A stretch of 64,000 nt of DNA from Vitellaria paradoxa (lineage: Eukaryota; Streptophyta; Magnoliopsida; Ericales; Sapotaceae). The notes beneath the pieces were generated by a model. That model was not told the DNA's origin and searched no databases. It saw only the letters and a list, made by a program, of their open reading frames with translations. This document shows positions 24,513 through 36,200 of this stretch, piece after piece. A program made the translations under genes and the position numbers. Every line of letters begins with the position of its first letter. Within the stretch, counting starts at the first letter, position 1. The stretch covers positions 20,539,508 through 20,603,507 of the forward strand of contig CM034236.1 in assembly GCA_019916065.1 (NCBI GenBank), given 5' to 3'.

Positions 24513-24712
24513 GGCTGTGTTTGGCGTGCAAGAATTTGCTGAAAATTTCTGAAAATCTCTATAAATCTCTGTTAACTTTATATCACATCAACTTTTTTCT
24601 CTCACTGCACGCATTACGAACTCTCCCCAAACCACAATTTATCTCAATTTATCTCATTTTTTCTTTTATCTCAATTTATCTCATTTTTTCTTACTCCAAA
24701 CCAATCCTAAGA
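24513..24712 (+). repeat. MITE family M1, copy 3
   Basis: GGCTGTGTTTGGCGTGCAAG to TTACTCCAAACCAATCC. Shares about 110 nearly identical bases with 6000-6175, including TATATCACATCAACTTTTTT and CTCCCCAAACCACAATTTAT. An internal unit (TATCTCAATTTATCTCATTT) is duplicated here. Confidence 0.7.
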
Positions 24713-26579
24713 ATTAAAACCTAATTTGAGTAGACGTCCAACCCTGCGTCCGAACATGATTTGCAAAATTTGTTTACTGTTGAATTGCATTTGAGTGCTT
24801 CATCAACGCGATCGGCAAAGCGTCCTACAGTAGACGCTCACTAATTTTAGAAGTAGTAAAGAAGTACTCATTTGCTTGAGCGCGATTGATAATGGCACAA
24901 TCAGGAGAGTGGTAGAAGAGACGAGGTTACACAACGAGTAGTATAGTCAATCTATTTTGATACAGAGGCAACGAAGAGGGTAAATTAGCCACCCAACCCA
25001 GCAAGTTAGGGGCAGGCTAGCCATAGTTTTGAATCTTGCCACCTTTCTCGTGGATCATCCAGTGGTTTGTGGGAATGTTTTTTCAAGTAAACTTTTGTCA
25101 CCCTTTTTCACTAACATGTTTTTGGTTAGGGGAGAAAGTATGATAGAAGAAGATAAAAAAAAAAAAAAAAAAAAAACTCCCTTATATTTGATTGTTAAGT
25201 TTAAGGAGAAAAAAAAAATAAAGTAACAAATGGTTAATATATTTTTCTCCATATTTTACTCATTTTTCTGTAGTAATAATAAAAGACAAGTTTTTCTTTT
25301 TTCCGCTCTCCCACCAGTTAACATGACCTGAAACTAAGGGCACACAAGGTTCGATTTGGATTGATTTAGTTCCCAAGCCTAAATCAGACTGTAATTACTA
25401 ATTTGTAAGTTCTTTTTTTTTTAAACCGTAACTAAATCTCTTAAGAAATATCGAACGTCAATTCTCATTCCAAATATAGTGATGGTTTTACTGTCAAAAT
25501 ACTTTTATTTTATTTATTTCTTTTAAAAAAAAAACTCATATATTTATAACATATTATATTCAATAATATCGATTCAATTTGATTACATGACCCTTGAAAC
25601 CACAACGGTAAAACGAACTATTTCGAGTTTCCTATTTTGATTTCAAACTGTTGATTAAGAAAAGACGGGACCAAACCGGATTTAATTGATAAGCTTAGAA
25701 ATTCATATCAAGTTCCAATTTTCAGGCATCGGAAAATAAAATATAGTGTGAAATTTCCCATGAAGCAATGGAAAACAGCAAAACCCACACTTGTATTAGA
25801 AATTTTAAGTTGGCTTGGAAGCCTTAGATGGCTGCACTTCCGAAAACAAAAGATGCCAAGACAACACATGGGCAGTATCATTGTTTGGTTTGGATAGAAT
25901 GGAAAAAAGAGGAGTGAACGTGAAATGGAGAGAAACCAGAAGGAAACAGAAGAGAATAAATTATATTTTCCTTTATCGCTTTTTTTTTTTTTTAATTTCC
26001 CCTCTCTAAACCCAAAAACCAAACTGAAGACGGGAAACATTCTCTCTTCTTTTCCACTTGTCTCCAAACTAAACAGTGTCGTTTGTAGTTGCCCTTGCAG
26101 CGGCATCAAATCAAATACACCTTAGAACATTGGTAGGTCACGTCTAACGGAAGACCATCCTCTTCTTTTCCATGCCACTTAATGTGTGTGTGTGTGTGTG
26201 TGTGTGTGAAGATGTGGATGGGTGGGTGGGGATGCTATTTCATCATAAAATAATACTAAAAAACACTACCAGAATAACGTGACATAAGACTCGTAAAATA
26301 ATATCAGAAAACACTACTAGAATAATAGAAAAGGGAAAGGCTGACATAGCAATATTAGCCACGTGACATTATTTTAATTCCAAAAAAAAAAAAAAGTAAA
26401 CGTACCTTGACCATTAAATTTTAAATCAACAGTCCAAATCACAAGTTACAAGACTGACATAACAAAATTCAAATAATGTGGCATAAGTGTGGGTCGGCCA
26501 CTACAAAATAAAAGATCCATCAACATGCTCTTTATGTACCTCCACTGCCACCTCATTCTGTTAGTATTTTCTAGTTGTA

Positions 26580-26875
26580 TACTATTATTCATATATATAC
26601 ACACACATATAACATAACAGGTCAACCTCCTATAAATTTCTACATATAAAGAAAATAACAAATACGATAGAAATAATAACTTCGGCATGATAAACAGATT
26701 AAACAAAACTTAAGATACATATATATATAGACACACACATATAACATAACAGCCAACCTCTTATAAATTTTTACATAAAAAAAAAAAAAAAAAAAAAAAA
26801 CAACAACAACAACAATAACAACAATACAATAGAAGTAATGACTTAGACATGATAAACAGATTAAACATAATTTAA
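26580..26875. repeat. Near-tandem duplication (about 130-150 bp units)
   Basis: Two successive blocks share CACATATAACATAACAG, CAACCTCTTATAAATTTTTACAT-like sequence and CATGATAAACAGATTAAACA. The second has gained a poly-A plus (CAA)n expansion (26777-26820). It lies downstream of the SUMO stop. Confidence 0.75.
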
Positions 26876-27128
26876 GATCCTCCTAAAACACAACAGAATG
26901 ATACGATTTACTAGAACAGCCACACATTCTCAACAGTGTTGAACTAACAAGCTAGCTAGCTAGGGAACATAGATCATCAATAACGCTCACTTCAGTGTAT
27001 TTAAGATCACTACTTGATACACATAATTTACCTTGAACATAGATCAGTTCTCTGATTTCCAACAAAAAGCCATAAAAATAAAGAAGCACAAGTTCAATGA
27101 TCTTGTAATTGCAATACCCAATTACCAT

Positions 27129-27227
27129 CTATCCAAGTCTGGTAGAATCAAGTCCGATGACCAGATAACCACCACCCCCTTCCATATGAGACATGGCACT
27201 GATTTCATCGCCATCCTCCAATCCGAG
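27129..27227 (-). CDS. SUMO: SUMO exon 3 (C-terminus)
   Basis: Acceptor AATTGTAG|CTCGGA, then [20 protein letters not shown], a tail [12 protein letters not shown] and TAG at 131-129 of the 27 kb block. EDGDEI is the conserved loop. The glycine run supplies the processing site. The exon is less well conserved than exon 2. Confidence 0.8.
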   Translation of the reverse strand, partial: LGLEDGDEISAMSHMEGGGGYLVIGLDSTRLG

Positions 27228-30200
27228 CTACAATTGAGAACATATTAGATATAAGAATTGACAAATTACAGATGCGAGAGGGTACCTCTAAATATCTTTC
27301 TGCAGTGGAATGACTCATATACGATAGAACACACACAAAACTAAAGAAGAAAATATTTGAGTGCCACGTTCATGCATCACTGTATATTCTTATTATTAAG
27401 GACAAAAACATCTATTAGGTCAATGTTCGTTGGCTGTACAATTTTGATATTATTATTTTTGTTTCTTCTTTTGATAGACAGGAGGACAGAACCTCCCAAA
27501 TTTTAACTAATAGTCCTCACTTACGGTGGAGGAAACCTTAGTTACATCTATTCCAAAAGAACATTCAAACCATGTTAGTTGTAATAGCCTCATTAAATGA
27601 AAATTATAGAATACTAGAACTGAAATCATCACCTTAAGAGTAAAAACACAATCTTTGATCTTTCCATTAAATATTGAACCACATTCCCAGATCAAAAACC
27701 CGTCCATTAGTTCCGCTTGCCTCTTCCACTCTGAATGTCGGTTGTGTGCCTCTTCCACTACTGGATTCAAATCCATTCCTCACAGCCCTTCCTTTTAACT
27801 ACCCATCCATTCCCCTTCTTCTCTTATCTGCTAGATGCTTTAATTTATCAATGACACCTTCCAGTAAAACCTTATTTGCTCTCATAATTGCATCTTCACC
27901 TTTATCCCTAACAATACCATCCTCAATTACGAAGCTGGGCAGCCTACTCACCACCTTGGATTTGGGTTGCCTACTCACAGAGTAGGAAAAGTAGTTCTGG
28001 CTGTTGGCAACTGATCTTGATTTAGGGACATCTTTATTAACACATTTGTTCCTTTTCAACAAAGAGGAAGCTGAGTGGCATGAAAGTAGGGGTGAAATTG
28101 GTTTGGTATCGGTTATTGAATAGAAAAAAATTAACTAACCGACACTAACAGATTACTTAAGGGTAAATACCGATACTGAAACTTTTACCTCTTTAATAAC
28201 TGATAACGACACCGATATTTTACCCAACTACCAAAAGCAAACCAAGGATGTCGATATATATTGTTGGTTAACCTATCAAATACCGATGTTTTTCACTCTC
28301 AAATAAAAAATTTGAGGTTTTTTTATCTAATCGGTTCAGTTTTGGTATTATCGAAAATAGTTAAGCCATTAACTGACATCAAAACTGATACCGACATCAA
28401 TACCTTACATAATTAACTGAAAGTGAACTGAACAGCTCGGTTATTTTGGTTAAACGATAACCACTAATCAAATTTACACCCCTTCCTGGAAGTGTGTTAA
28501 CCTAAATCTTTTCGGACTTCTTTTCTCCTTTGCTGAGTGTTTTTGTCTATTTAAGCATGCCCTACTCTGCACCCTTACAATTCCATCCTCAACTGCATTG
28601 CTCTAGTTAGACTTGCTTACCTAATTCAATTCATATTATGCATTTGAATGGGACTGGATATCAACCTAATGATCTCCTTTTGCAATTTTTTCAATCAGTG
28701 GCATGAGACCTGATGGATCAGTTGCAAGTAACTCAGCTTCATTCATTGCCTTGCAACCATATGTATCCCTTTTTGAGTCTGAATTATCCGTTACATTCCA
28801 TTCTTCACGACTGTAAGTATCTCGCCTTTCTGTCATCATCAGATTTGTCATCATAATCAAAAGAGACTTCCTTATGTGCCTTCTGCTGGAGGAAAGACAG
28901 CTTAGATGAGGAAGAAGGATTGAAGTGAGATTCTCCAATATCAACGGTGTGTCTCAATCCATTGATACAGAAACTAAGCTTGCTATGATTAGGACCCATA
29001 ATGGAAGTATAGAATTCTAGCATAGTCAAGTCTGCTTTTCAATTTTGTATCATCATCCAATCTGATAAAATCTCCTATTGATGACGCAATCAGTAGAAAT
29101 AGATTGCCGATCCAAGCATTTAGCAATATGCCAGAGTATTGTAACCATACCATTCTTCTCCTACAGATATCATTCGGTTCATATTCATTAACAATTTCAA
29201 ACCAATCCCCAAGGAGCTTACCGTCATAGTAATGAATGTAACACACTTCCATCATTTTGTACCTCTGAGAACCTCTGAATAAGATCAAAAATCTCATCTT
29301 ATGATTGAATGTGTTATCACCCGAGTGTGCATCAACCTTCAAATTTCTAGAGCCATGCAGTTGCTTACTCTGTTGAAGAAACTTTGCTTTGTTATACCAA
29401 GTTTGAATAACCCAATCCAAATGTTATCCATGCCTTCCTTGTATACATGTTGATTATCAAACTGAACAAACCCAAATGGGAGTCCTTTCTTGTTGAGCTT
29501 CTTTGGCAATATTACTTTAGTTACCTTTCCAAACTTCATAAAAACCCTTGACAATGAGTTAAGGTTTGTGTTATTAATCCTTTGAATAGTTCTCCATTCT
29601 TGATTTCTGGTGCGAAGGGGATTTCTGGTTGTAGGTAAGTGTTGTCCGGTCAGGGAGGTGGTGGCAAGGAAAATGACGAGAGTTGAGAGAGATTCATTTT
29701 TTTCATTAAGTTTGTTTAGAACAGATGTGAAAACAATACGTGTAGCTAATGGTAATAAATAATTGATGGACCAAAGTATTGTTTTTTTTTTTTTTTTTTT
29801 TTGATAGGTAAGTGGGGGAGGGGGGTGAGTACCCCGGGTGTTGAACCCAGGTGAGTGAGGAGGCCGTTGAAGGCTTTACCACTTCAGCCAAGGCACTTTC
29901 TCTGGATCAAAGTATTGTATGTGCTTAAACTCTAGAGACATTCAAGATAACATACCATCGCAACAAAATGCAATGCTACAATCTCAACCTCCCATATTTC
30001 GAACTCGCTGCTGATCTCTTGCAGCTTAAAACTCAATCAAATCACAAACCCAAACAACACCATAGATCCCTTGGGGAAGCAAAGGTTTGTTCCTCGTGGT
30101 GGTAAACTTGCTTATACTACTTGGGCTTATGAACTCTTCAAGCAAGCATCAATTTTTCATAACCAGGCATTGACAAGCTCTGTCGTCTAAACCATGGTTG

Positions 30201-33200
30201 ACCCAACTACAAAGTGCTGCCGACTCCTAGGCACGTTAGATCTACTAACAACCCCTCTGGTTGCGTGTGCGAGCACGTTAATAACTTCTCCGATGACTAA
30301 CTTCTCAAACTAGCCCTTTCCGGTGACTGTAACTCGAGCGCACCACAGCTCTTCCTTAGTCAATCAACCACAAGTCATCACATGGTGGAATCCATTATCA
30401 TTAATGAATAAAAAGAATATACTAATTACCTTGTCTGGGGTATCATCAGCAGAAAAGCGGTTTCCATCGATCAAGAAACGTAATGTCTTGTAATCCAGAA
30501 ACCTTTTCTCACAGTAAGCAAGCAGGAGCTTCTTTAGCTTGGTGGTACGTTTGACCCTGAAGAAAACCTCTTTCCCATCCTGCAGTCAAAAGAAAAATGT
30601 AATTAAAGGTGGAAACTGTTTTTTTTTTTTTTTGGGGGGGGGGGGGGGGGGAGGGGGATTTGATGATATAAAAAATCTTCTTTGATTGATATTCTTGATC
30701 TTAGGCACGTTCATATTTTCCCACTTTTCATTGGTCGCTAATTGTTATGTTGGTTTTACAAGTTTAAAATTGTAAATCTTTACCTATTAATTTCTCCAAC
30801 CTAAACCCGAAGAACAAATTCATTTTCTTTTTTCAATCAAAACAACTAAAACATTTTCATATCTTAAGAAACCCAAATAAAATACTAATGTAATAACAAT
30901 TCTAACATTTCCTTAAAAATACAATAAAGTACACCAAGACTTAATATAATATATTAAAATAATAGTTTTCTTAATTTATTACTAATTTTTACTATATTTG
31001 AATAAATTTCAATTAATGTTTTTAAACATTTTTATGTATATTTTGGAGTTTCCCCCAAAATATTTCTAAATACTTTCAACTGTTTCCATTTATATGCTCA
31101 CGGAAACTATCTATCAGAACTGAAGTTTCATCATCCTTACAAGTACGTAGACTTCTAAGAATTATAGTGCAGAAACATTCCAATAAATATAGGTTTCTTC
31201 AAGTTAGATATTAGGATTTTACGTTCACATAACTTTTCCAACACATAGAATATGGAAATAAAATTCTAACTATACAAAGTATATATTAAATTAAAAATAT
31301 TTATTTATTTATTGGTAGGTTATTTATATATTTATTGACATGTCAAAGCCATGTCAGGTTGGAAGGATTTCGAAATTTGGCGTATCATGTGACAATATTG
31401 TGTCATACTCAAGTCCTATGTTCATGTTTGTAATTCTTAGATTTGCACAATCTTACAAAGCACAGTGAGAGGAAGTGATGGTGAAATCTTTCATTGAAGT
31501 GCTCTTTTCTATTTTTTTTTTTTTTTTTTTAGATCAGTTGATTGAATTTTTCTACTTAAAACACATACAGAAATCACACTTTGTATTTATTGGTTTACAA
31601 AAACAAGATCTTACCCTGTTTGTTGGAAACCATGTCAATTTCCTAAAAAGCAAGTATTAGAGCAAACTGACAAAGCACGCGTAGTGAGGGTAAAATCATT
31701 TATTGAAATTGTCTACTTAAGACACACATTCATACTTCCCCACTCTGCAATGGTTTTTGCTGGCTTAGTAACAACAAACTCTTGTTTGTTTTAAAAACTG
31801 TCAATTCAAGCCACATGTTAAGGTATCTGTATGGATGTTATGTCTCTATATTTAAAATAAAATAAAATAATAAAGCACCAGAACTATTAAGGGAACAACT
31901 AAATATTGGATGACATATAGATTACAAGACAATAATACAAGTTCAAGCTTTAATAATATTAATGCCCATTCCATCAAATATAGACAAGTTGGCACGTTAC
32001 ACACACATTACACAGTGAAAAGCAAAAGAGACAAAAAAGAAAACTTGTATTGCTATCAAAAAAAGATGAAAATCCTTAACCCTAATACATAATTAGATAA
32101 TACTTATCGAGATAAAACCTAGGAAACATAAAGACTAAGTTACCCCTAGGAAACTGAAACAAACACAAAAAATAAATACAAAATACAAATACAAAATAAA
32201 CTAAAAAAACATAATACTACATTCACATACACATCACCTTAACTAATAGCAAGAGGAGAGAGTGAACTTTCCTCCCTTAGATATGTTCCAGGTTAAGCTG
32301 CACTCATATTCCCCCACATTTTCAACGTATAACAGAGGCAACTAGCCACTAAAACATTCCAACTCCCAATCCTGTAAATATCTCCAAATGCATGGATGCC
32401 AAGTTATCTATTCTCCCTCCACCTTAATGGACTCCTAAATCACCATTTCCTTATAATTTCCAAGTGGAATATGGCAGGGAATTCATCATTCAAGCATATC
32501 CTAGCGATCCAAGCGTCACTCCAAAACTTGATTCGATCTCCCAACAACTTGCATCATGCAATAATTTTTAAAATATTTCCAAAATTACTAGATGTGTTTC
32601 CACAAACTGCTACCATAGATACATGTCACTTCTTTGAAGATTGGACGCCCATTCTCCCCATTCCTCGCCATACTTAGCGGATACCACCATCCTTAACAAT
32701 CTATCCCTCTCGCAAGTAAATCTCTACAATCATTTACCTAGGATGGCCTCATTAAAAGTCTTTTTTTGCGTACGCATGCTCCACCCTCTCTAACAAGTTG
32801 ACAAACCTAATCCCAATTAATTAAACTGGTACTTAAAAGTACCCTCCAATCCTCTCCCACAAAAAAAAAAAATCTCTTTGCAGCTTTTCAAGAGTCTTCT
32901 CCACCGACAGTAATTGGAAAAATGAACAAGCAGAAGGTAGGTATGCTGGACAATGTGCTTTTCATAAGAGTAATTCTAGCCCCCTTAGATAAAGTTGATT
33001 CCAAGCCACATGCTGTTTTTGGAATTTCTTCAAGACCCCATCCCAAACAACCTTAGTCATGTGAGAAGCACCCAAAGGAGATCCAGGTATGACGGAGCAA
33101 CACAGTCATGTGAGAAGCACCCAAAGGAGATCCAGGTATGACGGAGCAACACAGCCTTGCTTACAGCCCATTATTGCGGTCAAACTCCCCGTGGGATTAA

Positions 33201-36200
33201 TTCTGACCTTTCCAAATTAATGCAAAGGCAAGAAATTGCTTAAAAACTCCAGAGAAGACATCTCAAATGGACCCAATTGTAAAGGGTCATCCCCACAAAA
33301 GATAATAATCATCAGCAAAAAGAAGATGGGACACCTCAACTTTGTTTAAATTATAGCCACCAACTGCAAAAGCCTCCATGTTGCCCTCATTCACATCTTT
33401 ATCAATTATTCTGCTGCAGGATTCCATAACAAAAATGAAGTTAATAAACAGCAATGGTGATAGAGGAACCCATTGCCCGTGGCTCTTACATGTACCAAAG
33501 AAGCCCGCAAGAGTGCCATTTATAAGAATAGAAAACTGCACTACGGAAATGTAAAGAATTCACTTCCTTTGCTTAGAACCGAAACCAATCCTATGGAGTA
33601 TATAACAAACTTCAAGTTAAAATGGCCACAAGCTTTTACAATGTCAAAATGTGCAAATAACCCCTCACAAGTAAGTAATGTCACTTTTACTCCTGGAATC
33701 AACCCCCTCGTTGGTCAAAAGAACTGCATCTAGGATTTGGTGACCCTCCACCAAAGCACTTTGGATCTCATGCACTAAACTTCTGAGGGTGTTCCTTAAT
33801 CTTCTTACCATGTTAGCATATATATATTTAGGATAACGATGGTGGTTAGGATAATTCTACTTTGATTCGATTTCCTTAATTAGATAAGTATTAGTTGATA
33901 AGTATCAGTTATTTATTGTAATCCTTTTTGACTTGTGATGGTTATATATACAATAGTTAGAGGAGAATAATTTAATTCTTCTCTTCTTCACCTTTTTCTT
34001 TTCTCTCGATTTAGTATCAAAGCTTTATTTTTCTAATTTAAACCAAAAAAAAAAAGGAAAGAAAGAAAAGGGAGAGACCTACCATCAGCAACATTGATTC
34101 TCACCGCCAGCACCACTTCCAGCGACCTTTCTTGCTCACCGACCACGACGAGGTGACTTGTCCCTCGTCAGAGACCATCATCGGCAAGGTTCATCATCAA
34201 TCGTAGCTTAACGCACCTCCACGCGCAGGATTTCTTCCAGTGACTGTGATCCACGCACTTTTAGTCCTCGGCGCATGGGAGTGCATAGGTCGACGTTTTC
34301 CCTCCGGCAAACTTCTACAGTGGTCGTCGTCTGCCTCCTGGCTCTCAGTGATGTTTGAGTGATGTTCTTGTTAGCTTCATAAGCTAGCGTTATTACTTCT
34401 CTCAGTCGGCTGCTCTGCTCGTCATCTTTGAACTGCAAGTGATGGCTCATCATGGCTTCTTGATCATCAGATGCTTGTTAATTGTTTGCTTAGGTTTCTC
34501 TGTTGCTTGCTGCTCCATTGAGTTTCTAATTCTGGAAGACATCACCATCGGTTGTTGCTCCTTATTGACGCTCTTTTCTCTTTGGCAATGCATTACAACT
34601 GTATTTGGAGTATTGTTTTTGAATGGCTCTCGATCTTACTAAGACTACTGCTAATGGTGCTAAGTCATCTCCAAGTGTCCCTATTATCCCAGCCACCAAT
34701 CTCCCTAAATCAATCTCTTGTGAAAAATTAACCAGCACAAATTATTTAACGTGGTCTTACGCAGTTTGGATATTCCTGATTGGCCATCAATTAGAAAAAT
34801 ATATTACAGATTCTCCACCAGATTCACAGTCTTTGTCTTATTCATAGTGGAGGGCTACAGATATTGTTATTATGAGTTGGATCTGGCATAGCTTGGAGCC
34901 TTCAGTTTTTCGTACCGTTGCTTTTTGGGTAATTCTTCTAAAGCCATATGGGATTCCCTAGCAAACTCCTTCTCTCAAAGGAGTAATATTTCGGAGATTT
35001 TTGAAGTACATGAGAAACATTTCTCTTTCCGACAGGGTGCTTAATCATTGTCTAGGTATTACAGCAATCTTAAATCCCTACGTGATTGTCTTCTACAATT
35101 TCGTTCCTTTTCAAAAACGAAGGCTGAGATGATCCAACAATGGGATGAGCTCATAACAGTTCTACTTCTTGCTAGCCTCAATGACAACCTCCGCAGTTAT
35201 CGGGATCAACTTCTAGTAAGGGAGACCATACTGACCATGGCCAATATTTACTCTCGTCTTCAGCGTTCCTCCGTGGGCTATCACTCTCAACCAACCTCTT
35301 CAACTAATGGTTCTGATTCCACTGCTCTCATTTGTAGCTCTGGACATCATGGTTCTCGTGGTGGAGCTCGTGGTTCTCAAGGTGGTTCTCATGGTGGTGG
35401 CCCTGGCTCTGGACGCGGCACCAAGAAATGCAATCATTATGGGGGCACTAATCATACTAAACCATACCGTTGGAAGAAGTATGGCTGTCAAGAGCAAGCC
35501 CATCATGTCACTATTGAGTCCACTGGCATTGACTCTTCTACATAGAGTACTCTTACTTTGAGTGACCCTGCTACAACCAATACAATTTCTTCGGGTCCCT
35601 TCACTCTTGCTGAGTTAAAGGCCATTGTGCAAGCTCTTCGCATCTTTCGCTCTTCTACTACTACTTTAGCACAATCAGGTAGTATTACTTGCTTCACTAC
35701 TCCATCCTCTCTATAGGTTATTAATTATGGTGCCAGTGCACACATCTTAGGTAATCCTTCCCTCTTTTCTAACTTAGTTGCTACGACCCACAATATACCT
35801 TAACTGATGAGTCCTCTCAGCCTGTGGCCAGTAAAGGATGCCTTCACCCTTCTCCCGCCTTAACCTTACCCTCTGATCTTTTTATATCTAAATTTTCATT
35901 TAATTTATTATTTGTTAGTCAATTAATTAAGTCCTTGGACTATTCTATAACATTTTCTCCTTCTTGTGTTTTTCAAGACCTCAAGACATAAAAGACGATT
36001 GGTTCGAGATGTGAATGGGCTGATCTATACTATCTTAATCTTGCTAGCTTTACTTCTACTCATTCAGCTTTCAGCGTGTCCGTGTCTCCTTTCTAGTGAC
36101 ATTGTCGTTTAGGTTATCCGTCATTAGCTCGTCCCAAGCTTGCTATTACTAGTTTGGAGTGTATTTCAGATCTTGAATGTGAGGCTTGTCAATTTGGCAA

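Larger units (their letters stand above)
22190..27128. other. Intergenic region between the copia relic and SUMO
   Basis: No gene recognised. Holds a partly repeated unit (TGACATTTGGGCTTGAAAT at about 23581 and 23760), a MITE M1 copy at 24513-24712, poly-A at 25154-25173, a (GT)n run at about 26185-26208, a near-tandem duplication at 26580-26875, and poly-A with (CAA)n at 26777-26820. Short frames in 25.0-26.1 kb are low-complexity. Confidence 0.7.
27228..30429 (-). other. SUMO intron 2 (3202 bp)
   Basis: Filled mainly by a LINE ORF1 relic carrying a hAT-like MITE, a SINE and an unidentified coding-like relic next to exon 2. The part closest to exon 3 (27228-27480) has nothing recognisable. 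Confidence 0.75.

Noticed and set aside
29782..29903. A functional tRNA gene
   Set aside because: Only box A and box B are tRNA-like. There is no cloverleaf acceptor stem, and the A-tail with TSD identifies a SINE.
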